Source of the DNA: Oscillospiraceae bacterium
GTDB taxonomy: Bacteria; Bacillota; Clostridia; Oscillospirales; Acutalibacteraceae
DNA length: 53,341 nucleotides
Reading direction: 5' to 3'
Assembly: GCA_015065935.1 (NCBI GenBank)
Contig: SVPI01000012.1
Coordinates: forward strand, 1-53,341
The notes below the pieces were generated by a model. It worked only from the letters and a program-made list of their open reading frames with translations, was not told the DNA's origin and searched no databases. The position numbers were made by a program, and so were the translations under genes. Of this stretch, positions 34,816 through 44,028 are shown piece by piece; the first letter of the stretch is position 1; each line of letters starts with the position of its first letter.

Positions 34816-36120
34816 ATGGCTGAAATCAACCGTGCCGTTAAAGGCACCTGCGATATTCTGCCCGATAACAGTTATAAATGGCAAGAGGTTGAAAAATTTA
34901 TGCTTGAAACCTCTCGCCTTTACGGCTTTAAAGAAATTCGTGTGCCTGTTTTTGAGCACACCGAGGTTTTTAACCGCAGTGTTGGCGACACCACCGATGT
35001 TGTTCAAAAGGAAATGTACACCTTTGATGACAAGGGTGGCCGTTCAATAACACTTCGCCCTGAACTTACCGCAGGCGTTGTAAGAAGCGCCATTGAAAAG
35101 GGTCTTGTTAACGGTGCGTTGCCCCTAAAGGTTTGCTACATAGGTGGCTGTTACCGTTATGAAAAACCCCAGGCGGGTCGCCTTCGTGAGTTTCACCAGT
35201 TTGGTGTTGAATGCTTTGGCGCAGGTGAGCCTGCCGCTGATGCCGAGGTTATTTCCCTTGCGAAAAGCGTTTTAAACGGCCTTGGTGTTTCAAAGTTATC
35301 CCTCCAAATAAACTCCATTGGCTGCCCCGAATGCCGAAAGAAATATCACGCTGCCTTAAAGGAGTTCTTTGAGGCACAAAAGGATAATCTTTGTGAAACC
35401 TGCAAGGATAGACTTGACAGAAATCCTATGCGTATTTTAGACTGCAAATCCCCTGTTTGCAGTGAAATTGCAAAGGATGCCCCGGTTATGGTAGATTTCC
35501 TTTGTGATGACTGTGCTACCCACTTTGAGGGCGTAAAAGCGCATTTAAGCGCAATGGGAATTGAATATTCTGTTAACCCCCACATTGTAAGAGGTCTTGA
35601 TTACTACACAAGAACCGTTTTTGAATTTGTTTCAAACTCTATCGGCGCACAGGGTACCGTTTGCGGCGGCGGCCGTTATGATGGCCTTGTTTCCCAAATG
35701 GGCGGCCCTGCAGTGCCTGCGCTGGGCTTTGGAATGGGAATTGAGCGACTGATGCTGGTGCTAGAGAGTGAGGGTGTTACCCTGCCCGAACCCAAAACCT
35801 GTGATTTGTTTATTTCCGTGGTTGGAAATGCCGCCGCAGTTAAGGCGAGTGAGCTTTGTTCTAAACTTCGTGCTGAGGGCTTTTGTGCCCAAAGTGAAAT
35901 CAGCGGGCGCGGCCTTAAGGCACAAATGCGTTTTGCCAACAAAATTGGTGCAAAATTTCTGGTAGTTTTAGGCGATGACGAGTTAGACAACAATAAGGCA
36001 GTCCTCAAAGATATGTCAAATTCCGAAACTAAAGAGGTTGACCTTGATAAGCTGACCGATGCGCTTTACGAGGCACTTAAGAACAGCGCACTCGGCGCCC
36101 TTGAAAACTCGATTTTATAA
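34816..36120 (+). CDS. hisS: Histidine--tRNA ligase
   Basis: A 434-residue class II synthetase. GTCDILPDNSYKW at the start, TLRPELTAGVVRS (motif 2 region), RYEKPQAGRLREFHQFG, and GLDYYTRTVFEF with GGGRYDGLVSQMGG are HisRS signatures. It charges tRNA-His in the cytoplasm. The ATG at 34816 is chosen since AGGGAG ends 8 bases upstream; a GTG at 34807 overlaps it. It forms a pair with aspS 12 bases downstream, a common arrangement in Firmicutes. Confidence 0.97.
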   Translation: MAEINRAVKGTCDILPDNSYKWQEVEKFMLETSRLYGFKEIRVPVFEHTEVFNRSVGDTTDVVQKEMYTFDDKGGRSITLRPELTAGVVRSAIEKGLVNGALPLKVCYIGGCYRYEKPQAGRLREFHQFGVECFGAGEPAADAEVISLAKSVLNGLGVSKLSLQINSIGCPECRKKYHAALKEFFEAQKDNLCETCKDRLDRNPMRILDCKSPVCSEIAKDAPVMVDFLCDDCATHFEGVKAHLSAMGIEYSVNPHIVRGLDYYTRTVFEFVSNSIGAQGTVCGGGRYDGLVSQMGGPAVPALGFGMGIERLMLVLESEGVTLPEPKTCDLFISVVGNAAAVKASELCSKLRAEGFCAQSEISGRGLKAQMRFANKIGAKFLVVLGDDELDNNKAVLKDMSNSETKEVDLDKLTDALYEALKNSALGALENSIL

Positions 36121-36132
36121 AGGAGAATTAAA

Positions 36133-37923
36133 ATGAAACTTGATAAAATGGGCGAACTTCGCCGCAGTGTTTATTGCGGAACCCTTCGCCGCGAGGATGC
36201 GGGCAAAACCGTTACCGTTGCAGGCTGGGTTCAGCGCCAAAGAGATTTAGGCTCCCTTATCTTCATTGATTTAAGAGACCGCACAGGCATTGTTCAGCTT
36301 GCCTTTGACCAAGACACTGCTCCCGAAATTTTTAGTAAAGCCTTTGAAATTCGTAGTGAATTTGTTTTAATGGCAAAGGGCACCGTTAGGGTTCGTTCCT
36401 CCATTAACAACGAAATTCCCACAGGAGAAATTGAAATTGCCGTTGATACATTAAATGTTCTCGGTCAAAGCGTTACCCCTCCCTTTGAAATTTTAACCGA
36501 TTCTAATGCCAACGAGGAGCTTCGCCTTAAATACCGTTATCTTGATTTAAGGCGTGCTAATCTTCAAAATAATATTTTAACCCGCCACCGCATTGCCAAG
36601 GTGACAAGGGATTATTTTGATGAAAATGGATTTATTGAAATTGAAACCCCAACCCTTATTAAATCAACCCCCGAGGGCGCTAGAGACTATCTTGTTCCCT
36701 CCCGCGTTCACGGCGGCAGTTTCTTTGCTCTGCCCCAGTCACCCCAAATGTATAAGCAGCTTTTAATGCTTTCGGGCTTTGACCGTTATATGCAAATTGC
36801 CCGCTGTTATAGAGATGAGGACCTGCGTGCCGACCGTCAACCCGAATTTACACAGGTTGACCTTGAAATGTCCTTTGTTGACACCGAGGATATTCTTAAA
36901 ATGGGCGAAGGCTATGTTAAACGCCTTTTTAAAGAGGTTTTAAATGTAGATATCCCCACACCCCTGCCCCGCCTTACCTATACCGAGGCAATGAATTCCT
37001 ACGGTTCCGATAAGCCTGATACCCGCTTTGAAATGAAGATTACCGATATTTCGGATTTGGTTGAAAATTGCGGCTTTTCCGTTTTTGCCGATACCGTTAA
37101 AAACGGCGGCACAGTAAGGGCAATAAATGCTAAAAACGGCGCAGCAGTGCTGACCAGAAAAGAAATTGATAAGCTAACCGAGGCCGCTCGTGGCATTGGC
37201 GCAAAGGGTCTTGCCTTCATTCGCTGGGCAGAGGAAACCCCGAACTGCTCCTTTGCTAAGTTTATGAGCGAGGATGAAATGAGCGCTATTTTAGAGCGTA
37301 TGGGAGCCGAAAAGGGTGATGTAATTCTTATCATTGCCGACAAGGCAAAGGTAACCCTGCCTGTTCTCGGCGCCCTCCGCCTTAATGTTGCTAAAAAGCT
37401 TGATATTATCCCCAATACCTTTAACTTCCTTTGGATTACCGAATTCCCCTTCTTTGAATATAACGAGGAAACAGGAAATTACGATGCCATGCACCACCCC
37501 TTTACCTCTCCCCTTGATGAGTGCATTGAGTTTTTAGACACTGCCCCCGAAAAGGTATTTGCCAAGGCTTATGACCTGGTTTTAAACGGTGTTGAGCTTT
37601 CCAGCGGTTCTATCAGAATCAGCGACCCCGAGCTTCAAAAGAAAATGTTTACCGCTTTGGGTCTTACCGATAAGGAAATTGAGGAAAAGTTCGGCTTCCT
37701 AGTTGATGCCTACCGCTACGGCGCACCGCCCCACGGCGGCATGGGAATTGGTCTTGACCGAATTGCAATGATTATGTGCGGCTGTGATTCACTTCGCGAT
37801 GTTATTGCATTCCCCAAGGTTTCAAACTCCTCCGAGCTTATGAGTGGAGCTCCCTCCCCTGTTGATGAAAAGCAACTGACTGAGCTTTCCATTGCAGTTA
37901 TCGGCAAAAAAAGTGAAGAATAA
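36133..37923 (+). CDS. aspS: Aspartate--tRNA ligase
   Basis: A 596-residue bacterial-type AspRS: an N-terminal OB anticodon domain (VAGWVQRQRDLGSLIFIDLRDRTG), class II catalytic domain with YRDEDLRADRQPEFTQVD (motif 2), a GAD insertion (about 290-420) and motif 3 GIGLDRIAM. Length is typical of the bacterial, GAD-containing type. It charges tRNA-Asp, or both Asp and Asn if non-discriminating, which cannot be told here. Second gene of hisS-aspS, with AAAGGAG 6 bases before the ATG. Confidence 0.97.
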   Translation: MKLDKMGELRRSVYCGTLRREDAGKTVTVAGWVQRQRDLGSLIFIDLRDRTGIVQLAFDQDTAPEIFSKAFEIRSEFVLMAKGTVRVRSSINNEIPTGEIEIAVDTLNVLGQSVTPPFEILTDSNANEELRLKYRYLDLRRANLQNNILTRHRIAKVTRDYFDENGFIEIETPTLIKSTPEGARDYLVPSRVHGGSFFALPQSPQMYKQLLMLSGFDRYMQIARCYRDEDLRADRQPEFTQVDLEMSFVDTEDILKMGEGYVKRLFKEVLNVDIPTPLPRLTYTEAMNSYGSDKPDTRFEMKITDISDLVENCGFSVFADTVKNGGTVRAINAKNGAAVLTRKEIDKLTEAARGIGAKGLAFIRWAEETPNCSFAKFMSEDEMSAILERMGAEKGDVILIIADKAKVTLPVLGALRLNVAKKLDIIPNTFNFLWITEFPFFEYNEETGNYDAMHHPFTSPLDECIEFLDTAPEKVFAKAYDLVLNGVELSSGSIRISDPELQKKMFTALGLTDKEIEEKFGFLVDAYRYGAPPHGGMGIGLDRIAMIMCGCDSLRDVIAFPKVSNSSELMSGAPSPVDEKQLTELSIAVIGKKSEE

Positions 37924-37930
37924 AAAACAT

Positions 37931-37962
37931 AAAAGCCTTGAACAAATTGTTCAAGGCTTTTT
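37931..37962. terminator. Bidirectional terminator between aspS and trkH
   Basis: AAAAGCCTTGAAC pairs with GTTCAAGGCTTTTT around a short AT loop, flanked by A- and T-runs. It serves both converging genes. Confidence 0.9.
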
Positions 37963-37965
37963 ATT

Positions 37966-39417
37966 TTATCTTATCTTCTTTGTCCAGGTAGACGGAGTTA
38001 GTGCGAAAAGCAGAGGATATATTTCCAAGCGACCAAAAAGCATTGTTAAAGAAAGCAGAATTTTAGAAAACGGCGAATATGCCGCATAACTGCCCACCGG
38101 TCCTACGGCGCCAAGACCCGGTCCGATATTATTAAAGCATGCTATTGTTGCCGATAAATTACTTTCAAAAGAAAATGAAGTTTCTAAAGACAACAGCAAA
38201 AATACTAAAAACAACACAACCATATAAACTGCAAAGTAAACGCAGACACTGTGAAGTGTAGCGCTATCCACCTTTTTTCCATCTATTTTAACGGTAGAAA
38301 CCGAACGAGGATGAAGCATGTGGAGGAGCTCTTTTTTTGTCTGTTTAAAGAGCATAACAACTCGGGAAACTTTAAGGCCACCTGCCGTTGAGCCTGCGCA
38401 GGAGCCGATTATCATTAAGATTAAAAGCAAAGTCTTGATGAGCTGTGGCCATAATGTATAATCCGCCGTTGTATATCCGGTAGTGCTTATTATTGAGGCC
38501 ACCTGAAATGCGGAATGGCGCAACGCCTCAGCAAAGGTTTCATAAATAGGCGCTGTATTTGCGGTTACAATTGCAATGCTGACTGCAACAATACCAAAAT
38601 ACGCCCACATTTCTTCGTTTTTTAACACAGACTTAACTCTTTTTATAAGGATAAAAAAGAAAATGTTAAAGTTCAAACCGAAAACAAGCATAAAAATTGT
38701 TATGACCCATTGCGAATAAGCGCTATATCCGGCAATGCTATCTGCCTTGCTGGAAAAGCCACCCGTACCTGCGGTACCGAAGGAATGAATTAAGCTTTCG
38801 AACAAATTCATATCGCCGCACCACAGTAAAATAACCTGAACAAGCGTTAAGGCAATATATATGAGATAAAGAATTTTTGCGGTTTGCTTGATTTTTGGAA
38901 CAAGCTTACCTACGACAGGACCGGGCACCTCCGCCCTTAAAATGTGAATTGAACGGTCACAAAGGGATGGAACAAGTGCCATAACAAAAACAAGAACACC
39001 CATTCCGCCAACCCAGTGGGTAAAGCTACGCCAGAAAAGCGTGCCGTGGCTTAATGCTTCAATATTAGTTAAAATTGAAGCGCCGGTTGTTGTAAAACCA
39101 CTGACCGTTTCAAAAATGGCATCAACATAGTTTGGAATCTCGCCGCTTATTGTAAACGGTAATGCACCTATAAGTGACATTAAAATCCAAGCAATAGCCA
39201 CCAACACAAAGCCCTCCTTGGCATAAATCAACCGCGTTGAGGGTTTGCTTAAAACAGTTAAAATCAGTCCAACAGCCAAAGCAATTCCAATGGTGATTAA
39301 AAATGACCAAGCACAACTTTCTTTATAAATAAGGGATACGGCAAAGGGCAGGGTTAAAAGCAGGGCTTCAACAAAAATAATTTTGCCCAGCATATAAAAA
39401 ACCATTCTACGATTCAT
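37966..39417 (-). CDS. trkH: Potassium uptake protein TrkH/KtrB family
   Basis: A 483-residue polytopic membrane protein with the four pore-loop architecture of TrkH. Landmarks are TVSGFTTTGASI, SFGTAGTGGFSSKADSI, SIISTTGYTTADY and IGSCAGSTAGGLKVSR, each near a filter glycine. It imports K+ driven by ion gradients and is gated by the TrkA protein encoded next to it (11 bases). Last gene of the four-gene minus-strand operon. Confidence 0.95.
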   Translation of the reverse strand: MNRRMVFYMLGKIIFVEALLLTLPFAVSLIYKESCAWSFLITIGIALAVGLILTVLSKPSTRLIYAKEGFVLVAIAWILMSLIGALPFTISGEIPNYVDAIFETVSGFTTTGASILTNIEALSHGTLFWRSFTHWVGGMGVLVFVMALVPSLCDRSIHILRAEVPGPVVGKLVPKIKQTAKILYLIYIALTLVQVILLWCGDMNLFESLIHSFGTAGTGGFSSKADSIAGYSAYSQWVITIFMLVFGLNFNIFFFILIKRVKSVLKNEEMWAYFGIVAVSIAIVTANTAPIYETFAEALRHSAFQVASIISTTGYTTADYTLWPQLIKTLLLILMIIGSCAGSTAGGLKVSRVVMLFKQTKKELLHMLHPRSVSTVKIDGKKVDSATLHSVCVYFAVYMVVLFLVFLLLSLETSFSFESNLSATIACFNNIGPGLGAVGPVGSYAAYSPFSKILLSLTMLFGRLEIYPLLFALTPSTWTKKIR

Positions 39418-39428
39418 AAGCCGCTCCC

Positions 39429-40790
39429 CTACTTAATAATATCAGCAAGGTCGTTAAGGCGCTGGTTTGCGGCAACAACAATAACCTTATCGTCAAGCTT
39501 AATTACATCATCACCTGAGGGGATAATGGTTTTTCTACCCCTGACAATTCCCGCAATGAGAATGTTTTGTTTAAATTTCATATTCTTTAAGGGAATATCA
39601 ACCTGAGTGAAATCAGAACGAACATTAAACTCCAATGCCTCTGCCCTACCATCTAAAATTTTATATAGGGTTTCAACATTGCTGCCCATTGAATTTTCCA
39701 ATGCTCTTGCATAGCGCACCAAAATATCGGCATTAACCGATTTTGGAACAATAATACTATCAAGACCAAGTTTATTTGCAAGGGTGCACATTTCCTCACG
39801 GTTAATTTTTGTTATAACCTTTTGAACACCCTGGGTGGTGGCGAAAAGGGAAACTATAATATTCTCCTCATCCATACCTGTAAGGGCAACAAAGGAATCC
39901 ACCGCGCGAATGCCCTCCTCTAAAAGGAGCTCCTGCTCAGCGCCATCGCCGTTGATAATAACGGCCTTTTCGCCAAGCTCTGCGCCGAACTCCTCACAGC
40001 GGGCGGCATTTTGCTCAATAATTTTAACATCGATACCTGCTGAAATCAGCATTTTTGAGAGATAGTAGGCAGTTTTGCTGGCACCGAGAATCATAACGCT
40101 TTTTGCCTGTTTTCTTAAAACGCCAAGCATTTTAAGCAGCTTTTGTAGTTCATTTGGGGCGGCAATTATACCGATTTTATCCCCCGCCTTTAAAACAAAA
40201 TTACCGGCGGGAATAAAGGCCTCCTCGCCTCGGGTAACGGCACAAACAAGGTAATCTGCCTTATATTTTTCACGCATTTTAACCATTGTTAAGCCATCCA
40301 GCTCGCTATCGACAGAAAGTTTAATTTCAACAAGCTCAATGCCTCTTTTAGAAAAGTTTTCAACCTTAACGGCCGAGGGGAATTTTAAAACATTGAAAAT
40401 TTCCTTGGCAGTTAAAAGCTCGGGGTTAATAGATAATGAAAGGCCCAACTGCTGGCGCATAAAGCTTAAACTATTATCGTTATATTCAGGGTTTCTGATT
40501 CTTGCAATGGTGTGCTCGGCACCCATTCTTTTAGCAATGTAGCAGCTAAGCATATTCATTTCATCAGAGCCTGTAACTGCAACAAAAAGCTGGGTATCGG
40601 CAATGCCTGCCTCTGCCAGGGTTTCACAGTCGGCAGAGTTGCCTGTAACGCCCATAACATCACAAACATTGGTTATTTCCTCAATAGCGGCCGGGTTATT
40701 ATCAACTGCAATAACATCGTGCCCCTCATTTACAAGATTCTTAATAATTTCAAAGCCGATTTTTCCACAACCTGAAACTACAATTTTCAT
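39429..40790 (-). CDS. trkA: Trk system potassium transport regulator TrkA
   Basis: A 453-residue cytoplasmic regulator with two RCK (TrkA-N) and two TrkA-C domains in tandem. The first nucleotide-binding loop is VVSGCGKIGFEI; the second half begins near VMILGASKTAYYL. It binds NAD(H)/ATP and gates TrkH. It is 17 bases after the TRIC-like gene and 11 before trkH. Confidence 0.95.
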   Translation of the reverse strand: MKIVVSGCGKIGFEIIKNLVNEGHDVIAVDNNPAAIEEITNVCDVMGVTGNSADCETLAEAGIADTQLFVAVTGSDEMNMLSCYIAKRMGAEHTIARIRNPEYNDNSLSFMRQQLGLSLSINPELLTAKEIFNVLKFPSAVKVENFSKRGIELVEIKLSVDSELDGLTMVKMREKYKADYLVCAVTRGEEAFIPAGNFVLKAGDKIGIIAAPNELQKLLKMLGVLRKQAKSVMILGASKTAYYLSKMLISAGIDVKIIEQNAARCEEFGAELGEKAVIINGDGAEQELLLEEGIRAVDSFVALTGMDEENIIVSLFATTQGVQKVITKINREEMCTLANKLGLDSIIVPKSVNADILVRYARALENSMGSNVETLYKILDGRAEALEFNVRSDFTQVDIPLKNMKFKQNILIAGIVRGRKTIIPSGDDVIKLDDKVIVVAANQRLNDLADIIK

Positions 40791-40807
40791 ATCTAATCAG
40801 TTCCTTC

Positions 40808-41443
40808 CTAAAACTCCTTTGGGTGCGGCAGGGTCCAGCGGAAGTGTGCCGCTAAAATTCTAAGCACAAAAACCGTAGCACTACCTAAAATCATTGCCCA
40901 TTCCTGACCAATTAAATTCCAAAGAGCTATACACACCATAGCACCAATAAGGGAAGCCGAGGCGTAAAAATGCTTAATAAAAATATAGGGTATGTTGCCC
41001 GCCATAATATCACGCAGTACTCCACCGCCAATACCTGTTATTACACCCACGAACAAAAGCAAAAACCAATTAAAGTCGCCTGTGTTTGAAACGGCGGTCT
41101 GAATTCCGATAACCGTGAACACAGCTAGACCTAAGGAATCCATAATGAGCAGCACATAATCATAAATGGCTTTTTTCTTATGTAAAAATTTAAGCACCGC
41201 AGGAATAAAAACAATAGTTGCCGTAACTGCGGCAACAACGGCATAAACAGGGCTTGTAAAGGTAACAGGTGGGTTAATTCCCAGCACCAAATCCCTTATT
41301 GCGCCACCGCCAACGGCGGTAACCGTGCCTAAAATAATAACACCGAAAATATCCATTTTTTTATTTATCGCCGTCATTGCACCTGAAACGGCAAAGGAAA
41401 TTGTACCGATAATTTCAAAAATTAAAAGCAGGGTTCCTGACAT
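40808..41443 (-). CDS. TRIC-type cation channel family protein (UPF0126, YadS/YicG-like)
   Basis: A 211-residue membrane protein with two glycine-rich repeats, TVTAVGGGAIRDLVLG and VITGIGGGVLRDIMAG, each followed by helices. This is the signature of the bacterial TRIC/UPF0126 family, with about seven membrane segments forming a trimeric monovalent cation channel. Its placement directly before trkA-trkH supports a role in potassium balance. The start abuts the GNAT stop. Confidence 0.88.
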   Translation of the reverse strand: MSGTLLLIFEIIGTISFAVSGAMTAINKKMDIFGVIILGTVTAVGGGAIRDLVLGINPPVTFTSPVYAVVAAVTATIVFIPAVLKFLHKKKAIYDYVLLIMDSLGLAVFTVIGIQTAVSNTGDFNWFLLLFVGVITGIGGGVLRDIMAGNIPYIFIKHFYASASLIGAMVCIALWNLIGQEWAMILGSATVFVLRILAAHFRWTLPHPKEF

Positions 41444-41938
41444 TTATATTCCCCTTCTATCAGTTTTTTCGTAAGCTAAACGTTCATCGCCGCTTTCAAG
41501 ATAAATAATTCCGCAATAGGAAAAGCCATTTTTTAAAAGCAGATTTTGCATAACGGTGTTATCCCTGTGGGTGTCTATGCGAAGATGTGAAATCTTATCC
41601 TCACAAAATGCAATAACCTCGTTTAAAACGCCACCCCTGGAACCGTTGCTGGCAACACGGTGAATTGTGCCGTAAAGGGAGCTATCAAGCCAGGCACCTT
41701 TTTCAATTATTTTATAGGTAGGCTCCTCATCAAGGGTAAACATAAAAACGCCCAAAAGCCTTCCGTCTTCCTCTAAAACAAAAAGTCGGTTTTTCTCAAT
41801 ATCCTCTCCTAAAACAGCTTCACTCGGATAACCGTTTGCCCACTGTGTAGGATTTCCGTTTTTACGCATAAAATCCCGCGCGGTATCGTAAACCTTAAGA
41901 ATTTCGGTAAGTTCAGTTGCTTTTGCATTTCTTATCAT
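41444..41938 (-). CDS. GNAT family N-acetyltransferase
   Basis: A 164-residue GNAT protein. IRNAKATELTEILKVYDTARDFMRKNGN at the N-terminus and the C-terminal LLLKNGFSYCGIIYL (acetyl-CoA site and last strand) are typical. The central VASNGSRGGVLNEVIAFC is the motif A pyrophosphate loop in a divergent form. Substrate unknown. ATG at 41938 is chosen over a TTG 12 bases upstream by homology of the N-terminus. It is the first gene of the potassium operon. Confidence 0.78.
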   Translation of the reverse strand: MIRNAKATELTEILKVYDTARDFMRKNGNPTQWANGYPSEAVLGEDIEKNRLFVLEEDGRLLGVFMFTLDEEPTYKIIEKGAWLDSSLYGTIHRVASNGSRGGVLNEVIAFCEDKISHLRIDTHRDNTVMQNLLLKNGFSYCGIIYLESGDERLAYEKTDRRGI

Positions 41939-41984
41939 ATATAACACCAATCTACATTATATAACATAATTCAAAAAAACACAA

Positions 41985-42013
41985 TAAAAAAAGAAGCGGC
42001 TTATTGCCGCTCC
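41985..42013 (-). terminator. Terminator of the surface protein gene
   Basis: On the minus strand AGCGGC pairs with GCCGCT around AATAA and is followed by TCTTTTTTT. Confidence 0.8.
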
Positions 42014-42026
42014 TTAAATTATGATT

Positions 42027-43358
42027 TTATTTAGCTGCTTTTCTGTAGTTAATATAAAGAATATAGAAAACCACACCGCCTGCAACAAGTGCTAAAGCAA
42101 CCAGCGCAACAATAACCCAAACAATTGCCGCACTTCCCTTTGCAGCAGAGCCATCCGTATCAAGGGTATCCCCTGCTTCGGCCAAAACATAGGTGCTGAA
42201 ATGCTTAAGCTCAACCGTTATCATACTGTTGACATAGTCGGTTTTTGACTCAATTTTTTCAATCTCTCCCTTGGGAGAAACATAAAGCACAACAACCCTG
42301 TCAATATCAAAGGAGCTTGGCACCTTAATGGTTGCATTTATTTTGCCCTTGGGTTGAATGGTTTTATCGTTATTTTTAGCGGTAATTTCATAAACCGCAT
42401 ATCTGCCTGTATCATCAGGCAGGGCGTTTTTAACCCTGTCAAAAATTTCGCCACTTGTAACCTTTTCGGCCTTAACAACTGTGTTCTTCGGAAAAAGATT
42501 TGCCTTGCCCGAAAGGGTCAAATCCTCAGCCTGGGCATAAATTGCGGTATCGTTCACCTTATCAGAGGATGAGGTGGCAGATGATGTGGCAGAGGAAGTA
42601 GCCGAGGATGTAGCAGATGAGGTTGCCGAAGAGGTTGCTGATGAGGTTGCACTTAAATCGGTTGTGGGGGTAATAAGGGTTTTAACATCGGGAAGGGGTG
42701 TATTATCATCACCATAATAATCCCATGCGCAGAACTGAACGGTGTTATTTTTATAGGCAACGGTGGTTTTAACGGTGTACTGAATGTTATACTTTTTGCC
42801 GGAATATTCAACATAGTCTTTGTTAAGCACCGCGCCGCTAGGAACGGGGTCATTATTCTCAAAAGCTATAAAAGCACTGTAAATATCGTATTTATCTCCA
42901 TTTTGCTTATAACCTATGACCACATATTTGGACACTTCTTGAAACGAAGGGTCAATAATTGCATATTTACCTTTGTCGTATCTTGCAACATTAAAATATT
43001 CGTCTTTCTCGGCATCGTAAATTTCATACTCGGCTTCACGTAATTTATTTACATTAATGTTTAAAAAGTATTTATTTGCCGCAGTTTCAACGGTTGCTTC
43101 ATCTAGGAAAGCAACACCGTTGTGACCGATATCATCGGACACTATATCACTAAATTTAGCATCAAGATAAAACATAATAGCATTAGCACTAAAGGATTGA
43201 GTTTGGTCAACATCAAGATTGTTTTCCAATCCATAGTGTAAAAGGTTAATCTCTTTTTCAAAGGTTTCACAAAGATTTTTAGTTTCAGCATTTGCACCGA
43301 AAACCATAACAGAACAAAGAATTAATACACAAACTAAAATGGCTGTAATTTTTTTCAT
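42027..43358 (-). CDS. Secreted, membrane-anchored surface protein with Ala-Thr-Ser-Ser repeat linker
   Basis: A 443-residue protein I do not recognise as a known family. It has a clear signal peptide (ITAILVCVLILCSVMVFGANA), an N-terminal globular part (about 25-230) rich in Asp, Lys and Tyr, then seven ATSS repeats (about 237-264). A second globular region (about 270-395) with a YAVYEITAKNNDKT segment follows. It ends with a membrane helix (AAIVWVIVALVALALVAGGVVFYILYI) and a basic tail. The topology is a type I surface protein with a Ser/Thr linker, possibly glycosylated. It is monocistronic with a terminator downstream and AAGGAGG upstream. Confidence 0.8.
   Translation of the reverse strand: MKKITAILVCVLILCSVMVFGANAETKNLCETFEKEINLLHYGLENNLDVDQTQSFSANAIMFYLDAKFSDIVSDDIGHNGVAFLDEATVETAANKYFLNINVNKLREAEYEIYDAEKDEYFNVARYDKGKYAIIDPSFQEVSKYVVIGYKQNGDKYDIYSAFIAFENNDPVPSGAVLNKDYVEYSGKKYNIQYTVKTTVAYKNNTVQFCAWDYYGDDNTPLPDVKTLITPTTDLSATSSATSSATSSATSSATSSATSSATSSSDKVNDTAIYAQAEDLTLSGKANLFPKNTVVKAEKVTSGEIFDRVKNALPDDTGRYAVYEITAKNNDKTIQPKGKINATIKVPSSFDIDRVVVLYVSPKGEIEKIESKTDYVNSMITVELKHFSTYVLAEAGDTLDTDGSAAKGSAAIVWVIVALVALALVAGGVVFYILYINYRKAAK
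42567..42650 (-). repeat. Seven 12-base repeats encoding Ala-Thr-Ser-Ser
   Basis: Seven exact protein repeats of ATSS are encoded by 12-base units whose third codon positions vary from unit to unit. The protein repeat is perfect while the DNA repeat is not, so the linker is old and held by selection rather than freshly expanded. Confidence 0.9.
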
Positions 43359-43421
43359 AGTTTTGCCTCCTTTTCTTTGTCTATTTATAATAACATATTT
43401 ATTTCAAAAAGTAAACTAGAT

Positions 43422-43449
43422 AAAAAAAGAGGGGGCTTATGCCCCCCTC
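43422..43449 (-). terminator. Terminator after the ferritin gene
   Basis: On the minus strand GAGGGGGGC pairs with GCCCCCTC around ATAA, with a T-run following. The stop codon of ferritin is 6 bases upstream. Confidence 0.88.
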
Positions 43450-43454
43450 GAAAG

Positions 43455-43964
43455 TTAAATTGTTAGTGACGGTGCGGTGTAAACACGAGCACTAAGCTCC
43501 TGGTCTAAGAGGTAAAGACTTTTGGGGTCATCACCAAAAAGCTTGAATTTAGCAATAAGCTTATCGGCATTTTCCTCTTCCTCGCCCTGCTCTTTAACAA
43601 ACCAATCCAAAAATTGCATTGTTCTGAAATCCTTAACCGAATAGGCGGCATCATAGATATTATGAATTAAATCGGTAACATAACGCTCGTGCTCGGCACC
43701 GGCATAAAGGGGGTCAATTGGGTTAACAAAAGCCTTATCGGGCTTATCAATGGCCTTAAGCTCTACCTTAATACCGTTGCTTTGTAAGTAACGGAGGAAT
43801 AAAAGTGCGTGGTCCCTTTCCTCCTGAGCCTGAATGTTGTACCAATTTGCAAAGCCATCTAAATCGAGGTCATCAAAAAAATTGGCAATATCAAGATAAA
43901 GATATGCGCTGTAAAATTCCTTGTTAATTTGGTCGTTAAGAAGTTCTATAACTTTTTTATCCAT
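43455..43964 (-). CDS. ftnA: Ferritin
   Basis: A 169-residue ferritin that stores iron and oxidises Fe2+ at a dinuclear centre. Ferroxidase residues lie in LLNDQINKEFYSAYLYLDIA, QAQEERDHALLFL and WFVKEQGEEEENAD. The long in-frame extension toward 44186 is rejected: ATG at 43964 has AAAGGAG upstream and gives the standard N-terminus. It is the third gene of the perR-rubrerythrin-ferritin group, behind a possible attenuating terminator. Confidence 0.95.
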   Translation of the reverse strand: MDKKVIELLNDQINKEFYSAYLYLDIANFFDDLDLDGFANWYNIQAQEERDHALLFLRYLQSNGIKVELKAIDKPDKAFVNPIDPLYAGAEHERYVTDLIHNIYDAAYSVKDFRTMQFLDWFVKEQGEEEENADKLIAKFKLFGDDPKSLYLLDQELSARVYTAPSLTI

Positions 43965-43982
43965 AAAAATTTTCTCCTTTTT

Positions 43983-44015
43983 AAAAAAATACAGGGAAGC
44001 CCGAAGACTCCCCTG
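43983..44015 (-). terminator. Terminator or attenuator between rubrerythrin and ferritin genes
   Basis: An 8-bp stem with one mismatch (43992-43999 with 44008-44015) is followed on the minus strand by a T-run. It would reduce but may not stop read-through from perR-rbr into ferritin. Confidence 0.6.
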
Positions 44016-44028
44016 CAAAATGTACTTT

